Shown: positions 1 through 8,933 of the stretch, in pieces
Position numbering within the stretch: position 1 is the first letter of the stretch
How the letters are laid out: every line of letters starts with the position of its first letter
Notes under the pieces: model-generated
The model's input: the letters and a program-made list of their open reading frames with translations, nothing else
The model's database searches: none
What the model was told of the DNA's origin: nothing
Position numbers and translations under genes: made by a program
Assembly: GCA_038093975.1 (NCBI GenBank)
Contig: JBBPTG010000454.1
Coordinates: 1 to 12,427 of the forward strand
Source: Chalciporus piperatus
Lineage: Eukaryota; Basidiomycota; Agaricomycetes; Boletales; Boletaceae
Length of the DNA stretch: 12,427 nt
Direction of reading: 5' to 3'

Positions 1-330
1 CCATCCCTACGCATTGAGGCTCAACCCATTGGCCCATCCCTACGCATTGAGGCTGAATGCATCGGCCCATCCCTACACATCGACGCTGATTGCATCGGCC
101 CATGCCTACCTAGTAACACTAGGTATATCGGCCCATCCCTACGCATTGAGGCTGAATGCATCGGCCCATCCCTACACATTGACACTGATTGCATCGGCCC
201 ATCCCTACACATTGACACTGATTGCAACGGCCCATTCCTACACATTGAGGCTCAACCCATCGGCCCATCCCTACCCATTGACACTCAATCTATCGGGCCA
301 TGCCTGCTGTAGGAGACATGATTCAGTGGC
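1..330. repeat. 33-bp minisatellite array
   Basis: A 33-bp unit with core GGCCCATCCCTACRCATTGA repeats in strict register. The GGCCCAT core starts at 31, 64, 97, 130, 163, 196, 229 and 262, with a diverged copy near 295. Because 33 is 11 codons, the array stays open on both strands and gives an 11-residue periodic peptide (ASAHPYTLTLI-like on plus). That is a by-product of the period and not evidence of a gene. Units differ mostly by substitutions. The array is already under way at base 1, so it continues to the left of the window. It marks one boundary of the Plavaka fragment that lies to its right. Confidence 0.93.
107..125. repeat. Perfect palindrome inside a variant minisatellite unit
   Basis: TACCTAGT and ACTAGGTA form a perfect 8-bp inverted repeat around a 3-base loop (AAC). 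It replaces the usual second half of the unit starting at 97, and the 33-bp register is kept. Only this unit of the array has it, so it looks like a local substitution or gene-conversion tract and not a repeat-wide feature. Confidence 0.6.
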
Positions 331-787
331 CAATGCCCACCCCTAAACATTTCCTGCATCGGCCGCTCCCTACACATGGAGGGTTTACACATCGGCCTAT
401 CCCTATTCTCTATGGGCCGAACCCTGATGCAGGCAGGACTGGGTAATTAGCACCAGTCGGCCAGGTCCTACCTCAGGGAACCTTTGTGTTGGCCATTCCC
501 ACTGCCAGGGCACAATGGTACATTGGCTGATCCCTACTCTACGTGTACATTCTATTACTAGCCGATCCCTAACCTAGGTGACCATACACCAGCGGCCAAT
601 CGTTAGCCGGCCAGTAGAGCACGGCCTAATTGGTGATCAGCTGGCCCTGCATCAGGGTACAAATGGACTACGCTATGTGACGAGACAGCTGGGACAGGGA
701 CAGTTACCCTTGTCGCGGATTGTGGCTAGAAGCACTCTGCAAAGCGACATTAGAGAAGTTGGCTACACGATGAAATAACAGAAATAC
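331..787. repeat. Degenerate edge of the minisatellite, then featureless sequence
   Basis: The regular array decays here. Diverged GGCC...CCTA copies recur irregularly, for example near 360, 392, 458, 492, 525 and 560, and scattered GGCC motifs reach about 650. From about 650 to 787 I see no gene, repeat or conserved protein remnant. The short open frame at 578-778 on the plus strand has no recognisable content. The expected second exon of the Plavaka gene on the right is not found here. Confidence 0.55.
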
Positions 788-2502
788 TTCTCAGGATAGT
801 CTGCCGAGTATGTAAAGAGACGAGGAAATACACGGCGGTACATACCGTCGTGGCATTTAACAACAACTCCATTCTTGTAGGCCTCTACAAACTCCTCGTC
901 CAATAAGATCTTCCAGATTGCGTGAATTAATTCCCGCTTGCAATGCGCGAGGATGTCAGACTTATTCTTCTTGTTCGTGAATTGAGAAATAAAATTGTTG
1001 ATTGATTGTGGGAGCTGCAATGTCGGTGAGACAATTTGAAGATACATCATGAAACAACTTAAAAGTACCTTCGGAATAAATGCCACAAGGTGGCATGCAC
1101 CTGTTGTGTTCGGGCATGCTCGTATGTACTTTGATAGGTTCCCGAAGAACAAGTAGACCGGCCATGCTGAAGCATGACCGAACTGAGCAAGATGGGTTGC
1201 ATCTGATGACAGCATCATCCCTGCTATTACTCGGTCAAGGGTGCATCCGTCTGTACGTCTCTGTTTCTGCAGCTCGTCATGTGCTTTGATCCATGCATCT
1301 GAAGTATAGAGCTCGTCATAGATGCGTTGCTCGTTACCACTGGCCGGAGATTTCCAGATCCGTTTGAACGGAGTCAAGTGAAACCACTTTGACGAGGTGT
1401 CCGAGAAAACGGCCTGCATCACAGCAGTTAGGTTACGATGAAAGAATCCAGGGATGGTGAACTCCTGGCCATTTCCGGCAGGGTTTTGTTCGTGAGTTGG
1501 CACCGAGATAGTGATGGGTGTTTCTGTCCAGCCATCCTTGCGAAAGTGATGGTTAGGGTCAAGATCCTTCTCCGATGCGTCAAAGCGCTTCATCTCGGTA
1601 TTGGCATTGAACCCTAGCAGATCTTCAGGACAGAAGTCTTCTGTCGTGATGACAGTGCTGGCGAGCCGAGTTACTTCCGCTGCTGACTTCAGTTTGCTTC
1701 CTGATAGCATCCAATTCATCAACCTCCAAACAGACATTGATTTCCATGGCCATGGTGGGGGCGGAGGTCCAGAAATGGCATCGGAAGAGCTGTGACTGCT
1801 AGTAGAATGCGAGTTGGCAGTTGACAGCTCGTTGAGCGACAGAAAGGAGTCAGGATCGTATGATGGACGATGACGATACTCTCGAGCAATGCCAAAGATA
1901 TTGAATGCTGACCGAAAAGAGTCGAATACATGCAATATGACACGAGGGATGATAGGAGCAGGCCCAGGAGAAGGTTCTAGGAGTATAGGGAGAGGTGGTT
2001 CTGGCAAGACATCCCTGAAGCGAGCAGGTAAACGGCGAGACCGAATAGGACGGCTGGAATCTGATGTAGCTGCAGTGTCGTTCGGATTGGTGTGGTCTCG
2101 TGAATTCAACTTGGCCGCTCTGTTCTGCTCTGAGTCGGTGCTCGACAGTGAAATGGCCATACTACTGGACTCGGAGGTGACATTCTGAATTGGAATGGGA
2201 TTTGGACTCGGATGGGGCTCCTGGATATCAGTTGGCTGGTTTGCCATGCTGCCGGAAGGTGCATTAGGGCTCGTCTCGTTCTCCTTGGGCTGAACTGTAG
2301 GGGCGTCCTCAGTCTCCCAGCGTGCTTTCTTGCAGGGAGAAAAACTTGTTGCAAGGGAGGGTTGGAGTAAGCTACGCTTTTCCCGGGGCCGGTTGGCATA
2401 CACTTGGTAGTGGATACAGCTCAAGCGGTGCAGAGAGACGCTTCGACTGCTGTCGAAAGAACGACTGCAAGCTTCCGTTCCACATCTGAAGCGACCACTC
2501 AT
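788..2502 (-). pseudogene. Plavaka-family transposase, N-terminal fragment (3' truncated)
   Basis: This is the N-terminal portion of a Plavaka DNA transposase, a fungal CACTA-related family with an RNase-H-like DDE core that acts in the nucleus. I start it at the ATG at 2502-2500. That ATG opens straight into a zinc-finger-like motif (C7, C12, H25, C29/H31), while the open frame upstream is hydrophobic and unlike the family. A low-complexity Ser/Pro region follows, then the Pro-rich PWPWKSM and KSAAEV segment, then the family hallmarks SSDATHLAQFGHASAWPVY, FFGN, AFIP, CKRELIHAIWKILLD and FTYSADYPEK. D434 (codon 1201-1203), in the SDATHL motif, is the probable first catalytic aspartate. A 54-bp intron (1015-1068, GTACTT...TTGCAG) lacks stops and keeps frame. 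Removing it joins IPK to LPQS, which is the family pattern. Similarity ends at PEK, where a donor-like GTATTT begins at 787. The middle and C-terminal thirds are missing, so the copy is very probably dead unless a distant exon lies left of the window. Confidence 0.85.
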
Positions 2503-3065
2503 TAATATAATAATGAGGCACAGAGGAAGTGTTAAGGCGCAAACGGCGATAAATTTGTGTATAACGTTGCGGCCCATGTAGGGTGGGATCAGGAGTATCC
2601 TTGAAGCTTGACGTCTTGTCAGAAGTTCTGAGGCGCTGGTTGATGCGGCAGTTGGTAGTAGGCCTAGTACACAGTTCAATCAAGAGGCGTTCACAACCCT
2701 AATCGGTGAAATCAACCTTCCTATGGTACAACCCTTCGGTACTTTCGGGGTCCCATTTCGGGGGCAGTTAGCAACTATTTGTAGGGGGTTCGTGTATCCT
2801 TTGACACAGGTATTTAAAGTTGTCAAGGCTGGTGTCCAGCCTTGCCTATGTATAATCCTAGTGTTATTCCGCGACTTTTCGGAGCATCTTGGGCTCTGAT
2901 TTGTCCTCGAAACCACCAATGAAGTGTTGCTCCATGATATTAACATTACCTAAGATACGCGTACATAGATGCAAATAGACGCCCCCGCCCCCGCACTTTG
3001 CCCGCACTGCACCGACGCGTGTGGAGGTACATCGAGAATTGCCCTCCATCGTATGTGTACGCCTC
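2503..3065. other. Divergent intergenic region between Plavaka fragment and large zinc-finger gene
   Basis: Both flanking genes read outward from this 563-bp stretch, so it should hold both promoters. An AT-rich run sits next to the Plavaka start (2501-2513). For the plus-strand gene, the TATTTAAAG near 2811 and the TATAAT near 2850 are TATA-like, but their spacing to 3066 is long, so I do not call a promoter. A C-rich block (2980-3010) lies just upstream of the plus-strand start. The other visible structure is a perfect hairpin at 2824-2844. I could not find terminal inverted repeats matching sequence downstream of 7868. Confidence 0.5.
2824..2844. repeat. Perfect 9-bp hairpin with 3-base loop
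   Basis: CAAGGCTGG, loop TGT, then CCAGCCTTG is a perfect stem. Immediately to the left, CCTTTGACA near 2798 is a near-perfect complement to TGTCAAGG at 2821-2828, so the two inverted repeats overlap. The site lies about 220 bp upstream of the plus-strand ATG. It could be a subterminal transposase-binding site, a protein-binding palindrome or chance. Confidence 0.6.
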
Positions 3066-6000
3066 ATGACTATACCGTGTTATAATGATCCATCAGATTT
3101 TGCCGTGCCATTGCAAGGTAGCCCTCCACTCACCGCCCATTTCTATCCATCCCCCCTCGGCAGTGGTACTATGCTCTCCATGATCGACACAACCACGCCG
3201 GATCTATCCTTCAATGACCTACAATCTCCAGCACTCGAAGAATACACTTTTACAGGATTTCCGGATGGTTTCCTCGGTCTTGGCTCATTCAACATCGCCA
3301 ACGAACGAGAACTGGGCTTTCCAGCTGGGTGGCAGGAGGCGAGCTTTGCACTGTCACCCATCCGCGTCAACCTCGCACTGGAATCTGTCATTGATCCAGA
3401 TGTTGGGAAGGAGAATCACGCACCTGCAAGCACCGAGTTTCAGACACAGTGTACCCTTTGCAACAAACAGCTCCGTGCAGCATCTGCGTGGCACCTTGCG
3501 AAGCATCAGCGCTCAAAGGAATGCCTGCGACGACAACGGCAAGCGCAGGAACATAACGAGCGGGAGCAAGCTAGTGCTCACTTGGAGCAGCTTACCGAAA
3601 TCATATCCCCTGCTGTGTATTCTCAGCGTACTGTAACCCTCGACATTCTCCACTCTCCAGCAAGCTCTCGCCCAAGTTCCGAGAGTCCATTTCCATCCCA
3701 GATCAATGTCGTACTCAGAGATCCAGATGCTCCAATGCCTGTACTCGCACCCGGTATCACTCACATTCACGATGGAATTTTGGGCAATTGCTATGGGGCT
3801 GCATTTGAATGGACAGTTGGCCCATTGCTCCCGACATTTCCATGGAGTTATCTGCTCGAGGCGGCGGAAAGGTTGGGATACTTTGCGACGGAATGGGGCA
3901 AACATGGACAAGAGCTATGGTTGCGGTCTAAAAAGTGTACTGGTCAAGCACGGGCCGGTACACCATCCTGCGAAGAGTGCCGTTCCATCACCATCTCAAA
4001 GAGCGTTAGAGATATGATAGAGTTTGCAAAGATAGACATGCCCACCCACCTTCCATACGCACGCCTAAATCATGCCCAGAGCACCAGTTTGTTGCACTTC
4101 AAGAATGACGAGCTGAAGCATCTCCGAACAAAGGTATGTGTTCGCTTCTATCGAGTCAAAACAGCTTTGTGAAAAGTTCAGTAGGTTTCAAACGCGACAC
4201 GAAAGCTCAAGAACGTGAACTCGCACCTGACCGACTATAAACGGATCGTGATGTTGGTCGCCAACAAGGATATTCCGGGCCTTCACCACGTTTGTCGTGT
4301 GGCTCTCAATCAACAAGTCAGTGCAAAGAGACTTTTGTTACGCATTACAAATGCTGCATCAGAGCTCGTACGGATACGAGGATATGACAAGTCGATTCTG
4401 GAGTTGACTGCGTTGATGCGAGACCTAGGTGGGCGAAAGGCAGTCTTCGCATTGCAAAAGGCGCTCGGATTACCATCCATCTCGACTGTTTCTCGACATT
4501 TCCCCCCTCCCACAATTATTCCATCAACAACATTTCCGAAATCTGCAGAAGTCACCCACAATATTCTAGCGTGTTTCGGCTCGTCTTCAGCCACGGATGT
4601 CCCTCGTTATGGCCACTCATTAATGATTGATGGGATCGCAATCTCCCCGAAGGTGCGGTGGCTGAAGAAATCAAACGAGATTCTTGGCTTATGTCGTGAG
4701 CATACGACAAACCTTGAGTTGGCGATGGAGGACCTGCCTAGTGTTCTACAGGTTGCCGACGGTGTACATGCCACTCCACCAACATGTCATATTGGAAAGG
4801 AGGCCACAGTTGCTGTTGTTGGACCATATCGTGCAAAGGACTACCATCCACTACCGATCATGGTATCCCCAACTTGCAAAGCCGAGAAGGGCGACGGATT
4901 TGCTGTCATCGTCAAGCTGCTTCTTGACCAGTGGAAGCTGCATGGGGAACCAGTCCATGGTCCTCTCTGGACGGTGTGCACAGACGGTGATGCAACCTTC
5001 CGTGATGCATGCCATCGTGTCTTGATGACAACGGAGATTGATAAGTCCAGTGGGTTGTATGCGCGGATTGCGGGGCTTGAATGGGAAGGCTTGAATCTAT
5101 GCTGTGGGGAAGGAAACATTGTCAGTGGACCTGACCACAAACACCTTACAAAGCGTACGTGTGGTCAAGTTGAAAAGAATCACAATTGACCTATTCTTGC
5201 ATCTTTCAGGTGTCGCGACATGTCTGCGAAGCAAGGAAGGCATGATGGTCAACAGTACTGTCGTAAATCGTTCCCACCTACAGCAATTTCTAGAGTTGCT
5301 TCCTGGCCAGTGCAAAGCAAGTGTCGAGCGGCTCGTTGACCCTGCCGATCACCAAAACGTACCCCGTGCTGTGCGTTTTCTTCAAGCTATCAAAGAAATC
5401 TCTAAGATCAACTCGGAGACTCTCAACCCCACCCAACATCATATCCATCGGGCACTATCCATCATCGGGCACCTCTGGAACTTATTCCTAGCTCCATTTG
5501 TCAATCCTGAACTATCATTGTCGCAGCAGCTCAAGGCCTTGTCCACGTTTGCACACATTTGTTTCGCTTTGTTCCATGAACACGGCACTTCATTCCTTAG
5601 CAATCAGCTCTACGGCGACTTACAATCAATGGTCAAAGCTGCTTTTATCATCGTTGCCCAGCAACAGCAGCTGGATAACACGCTCCCACTGTATCTCTAT
5701 CAACTGGGCTCTGACCGTGAGGAGGTCACATTCTGCAATGTTCGAACTCAGACCCACGACTCAAACTGCGATGCTCTACAGCTAACTGAGCGACTGTCTC
5801 ATGCAGCTGAGATGATTCAGATATACGCTAGGCACCCAGATTGGGACCGTGGTCATCGCCGATTGTCATACAATGGTCAAGAAGGTGTCGACCATGTCAA
5901 CCCTGGATGGTTTCGTGGGGACTACGTTGTTGGGGGTGTATCCTTACCAACTGTGTGGAGATCTGGGCGCATCGCTGCCTTAGAACTCCTTGCAAGTGCA

Positions 6001-7868
6001 GGGATATCATTCGACTTCTCCATAGCCCTATCAAAGCCTGGCGTCGATTTCCTTCGCCCATATGGCAACAACAAATACCCTGGCGTCGCAGCGAACCTAC
6101 CCACCACCCCAAGTTCCACCATCCCGAAGGAAGATGTTATTCTTCCACTCACCTCCGATGATCACCCCCCATCCCCTTCTGATACTGCTGATATCGATCT
6201 CTATGACCTTCTTCATGAACCTGATGGCGACGGCAACATCAAGACCTCGGATGATTCAAATTTCGACTGGCTTGACTGTCCTACACCCAGTGGTCAGAGC
6301 AAACCCGTACATAAGGCATCTGTACTCGGCACGCTGTTTCACAGCGATTTTGATCGGCTCGCAGTTGATCGGTTGCTCCGCGTTCGTGGATATACTCGTG
6401 ATTTCAAGAAACCTACTCTTGATTTGGACAGGGAGATTTGTGGTGACACGAACCTCGTAGTTGGTGATCTCGTCGCCTGCCCTGTACGGCTCAACAATGG
6501 GTTTTTTGTCTCGTTGCTCTCCATCACACATATCGAGAAACAGGGCTCACCTGTCTCCTCGTTGGCAGAGGACGAGCTCACGATCTCCGAGCTCAGCGTG
6601 CAGATCACCGGCCAAGTGCTCGCGATGCGGCTGTGCGGCGGCGATGCCTGTCTCGCCACGACCTCCTTTTCTGGTTCATCGTCCCTCTCCGAGTCATCAC
6701 CCAATCAGCGTTGGCTTTGGACTGGCGAGTATTTATCCCTCCTGCCACCAAAAACCCCAGCCGGCGATAGCTCCAACGGCTCGTCACGCAAGAAGTATCT
6801 TCTCCGAATTCCCGGCGTGTTTTGTCATCCAGTCAATCCGTCAATCGAGCCGGTCAGTAACCTGAGCAAAGAGGATGCCACAATGCTCGGTGACCCGGAG
6901 ATCGCGTGTACTTGGTCGCTTTCTTACCTTCAATTCGAAGAACTCGTCAACACTGTTTTTAACACACAGGATCACCTTCAGCAACTCGCCAAGCTCACAA
7001 AATATGGCGAATGTGATGGTTTTCCATACTGCAATCGTTCTGGTGAGTACCACTTTATCAATGTCCCACAGGGCCCCGGTATTCACGCTGACTCGGATGA
7101 TCGCGACTACTATTACCAGGAACGCCAATGTTCGAACTTCCAGAAGCCATGCGTGCGATGTTAGCCAGTACCGAGGCGGCGAACACGGCATGTGGTGTAT
7201 GTGGGGAGCCTGTCAAACTAGAATTATCACGCAGTCATGCTGGAGAGCATATTCTGCGTGCGCTTGTAGGCATCAAAGAGGAGAAAATGTCGTGCGAGGT
7301 GAGGCTACTCATTCAGCATGGTATTAACACACACTCCGGGTCCTAACACTACTGATAGGTAAATTCTTCGACTGCATGTGGGTTTTGCGCCCTCGATGGT
7401 TGCGGGACGGTTACGATGACCACGGCGGCGCGTGGACGTCTTGTCATCGCTTCTCGCTGCCCCCGATATCACCAATTCCTGTACCAATCAGCTCTCAAAC
7501 CCTCGTCACGCCAGCCATCCACCAATGTCCCCGTGTATTGCATGCTTTGCTTACCGGATCGTACAACTCGACACCACCCCGTCTTTTGGAAATACGCAAT
7601 ATTCGAACACATCCAGCGCATCCACCCGCAGTTCTGGGATACCACTCTCAAACAGCCGATCAATCTCCCTCCATCGCTCGCTGCCATTCTGAAGATCACG
7701 TTGGAGGAAACTAAATTCATTTTGAAGGATACCTTATTTGACATATCGCAATCACTAATCTCTCTCCCATTTGTCCCAGACTCGAACTTGACCCCCCAAA
7801 CCTCTTCCAAGCGAAAGAACAATCTCGCAACTACCCTGGCTCTTTCGAAGCGTACAAAGCATCACTAG
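3066..7868 (+). CDS. Large zinc-finger, P-element-like putative transposase (5 exons, 1512 aa)
   Basis: Exons are 3066-4133, 4206-5154, 5210-7042, 7120-7298 and 7359-7868. All introns are GT-AG (72, 55, 77 and 60 bp) and the joins keep frame. It resembles a large multicopy hypothetical protein of Agaricomycetes. Residues 129-153 form a zinc finger (C129, C132, H143, H147, plus C153). Residues 357-450 include a helical GGRKAVFALQKALGLPS region. The putative catalytic core has D498 (LMIDGIAI, followed by GLCREH), D616/D618 (CTDGDATFRDA), D666 (PDHKHLTKR) and, after a long helical insertion (DPADHQNVPRA, LSLSQQLKALSTFAH), E843/E844 (LGSDREEV). This order recalls the P-element/THAP9 pattern MLDE / DG / D-x2-H / E before a FFG-like motif; that is inference. 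An acidic Ser/Pro linker spans about 975-1050. The C terminus has C1308, C1311, H1323 and H1327, then C1350, C1353, C1358 and C1377, then C1404, C1407, H1427 and H1432, and ends in basic NLS-like KRK and SKRTK. No stop or frameshift was found. The start could instead be a later ATG, for example 3171. Confidence 0.82.
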
Positions 7869-7930
7869 TATCATTTATTTCGACCCCACATACTTCTTAT
7901 ACTTCTTATAATCTGTTATTGTACATCACA
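7869..7930 (+). terminator. Probable 3' UTR / polyadenylation region of the large gene
   Basis: Directly after the TAG at 7866-7868 the sequence turns AT-rich. It holds a 9-bp direct repeat (ATACTTCTT at 7890-7898 and 7899-7907) followed by TATAATCTGTTATTGTA. Fungal poly(A) regions are often of this kind, but there is no canonical AATAAA, so the call rests on position and composition only. Confidence 0.3.
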
Positions 7931-8117
7931 TCCTTCGTCATACTAGTCATAGGTATCGTGTAATCATGATTTGTCGAGCGCCACGTGATAGTTGTAGGCA
8001 GTCTGGTGACGGGGGTCTTAGCCCTTCAGTCTCGTGAGACGATTTCATGAATTCCAGCTGTGAGCGCCCCTTGGGCCACCATCACTTAAACAGCAAGCGC
8101 GCGATAAGGGGAGTTAA

Positions 8118-8142
8118 GGTCATTATAAGCCTCGTAATGACC
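8118..8142. repeat. Perfect 8-bp inverted repeat
   Basis: GGTCATTA at 8118-8125 and TAATGACC at 8135-8142 flank a 9-base spacer (TAAGCCTCG). It lies 250 bp past the large gene's stop in non-coding sequence. Its role is unknown; it could be a subterminal transposon site or chance. Confidence 0.5.
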
Positions 8143-8673
8143 ATAATGTGGCGCAATCTGGCAACGATGATTAGATTGTCATTTATTGGATTATATAGCT
8201 ACCTTCCATTAGCAACGCGAAAAATTATCATGAAAATTGAAAATTGAGCAGCACCCGAGACTACCTGATAAACTACCAAAGCAAAGGTAGTGATGTCCCA
8301 TGCCATTCGCGCAAGCATCACACAGTTCCGGAAGTATCAGGTAATGTCATACTTCAGTGCAAGCCTACCGTACGTCTTGATGCTGCCCAAGCCTATTGTG
8401 TATCTCGCTGCTGGTCATTCTCGCATTCAGCATATCTGGGTGAACTTTGAAATGCCCCTAGCGACTGTTATGCTGGGTCTTTCTGCCCTCGTGTGCTTGC
8501 ATGCCAAATGTACATATGGATGACAGTAGATGCAAGTTGAGGCTGTCACGACATGTGTGCACCATGAGTGTTGTATTGTCAGGGATTTATCTTGATTCAA
8601 CGGTCTTGTTCACATCTCATTGTCCATCTGAATGCAGGTGCATGAACTCTCAGAGATGCTCTGAGTCTAATAA

Positions 8674-8877
8674 ACGCTCGACACAATCTTCGACCGCCTA
8701 TGCCGAGGATCAGCAAGTTGTGGTTCTTCAGCCAACCACTGCGACATTGCTTACATTCAACTCACCCGTAAATTCCCTGACCGGTTGCCAATGACACTAC
8801 ACGAAGTGTATTCAGTAGTTGTTCAAGATCCGATCAGGACTCGGATGTTCTCATTCGTTCAAGTTCATATACACTAG
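8674..8877 (+). pseudogene. Possible coding remnant, unrecognised
   Basis: An open frame of 67 codons without an initiating ATG ends at TAG 8875-8877. Its second half, from the AG at 8731-8732 onward (NHCDIAYIQLTRKFPDRL, then LHEVYSVVVQDPIRTRM), has a balanced amino-acid composition more like protein than random frame. A TCTTCAG there could be a splice acceptor. No start, upstream exon or family was identified. It may be the last exon of a lost plus-strand gene, or chance. Confidence 0.22.
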
Positions 8878-8933
8878 GTTGTAGTGGTACAAGCATACAA
8901 TTCCGAGTCAGCAGTCGGTTGGCCCGGGCCTCA

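Larger units (their letters stand above)
7931..8933. other. Intergenic stretch with no convincing gene
   Basis: About 1 kb lies between the plus-strand large gene and the 3' end of the minus-strand gene at 8934. It contains a perfect inverted repeat at 8118-8142 (GGTCATTA, 9-base spacer, TAATGACC), an AT-rich stretch at 8160-8250, and short open frames. One frame starts at the ATG at 8293 (76 aa, hydrophobic, ends in a TGA near 8521) and has no recognisable motif. Another, at 8674-8877 on the plus strand, is weakly coding-like. I see no terminal inverted repeat matching the region upstream of 3066, so the 3' boundary of any element carrying the large gene is unknown. Confidence 0.5.

Noticed and set aside
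14..346. Open frames on both strands across the left array
   Set aside because: They exist only because the repeat unit is 33 bp, a multiple of three; the peptides are pure 11-residue repeats with no other support.
1744..1755. 12-bp palindrome CCATGGCCATGG
   Set aside because: It falls in the Plavaka coding segment PWPW and is explained by the repeated codons.
2503..2679. N-terminal extension of the Plavaka reading frame upstream of 2502
   Set aside because: It is open but begins without ATG at its limit, is hydrophobic and unlike the family; the zinc-finger-like motif starts right after the ATG at 2502. An ATG at 2577 is possible but less likely.
3513..3911. Minus-strand 132-codon open frame
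   Set aside because: It lies opposite exon 1 of the large plus-strand gene and has no recognisable motif; a shadow frame.
6461..6865. Plus-strand 134-codon open frame
   Set aside because: It is an out-of-frame shadow of exon 3 of the large gene, Ser/Pro-rich without motifs.
2503..8300. Terminal inverted repeats flanking the large gene
   Set aside because: I compared the upstream and downstream flanks by eye and found no convincing matching inverted ends; absence is not proven without a proper alignment.
8047..8523. Short plus-strand open frames starting at 8047 and 8293
   Set aside because: They lie in AT-rich or unremarkable sequence with no family motif; I describe them only as part of the intergenic stretch.
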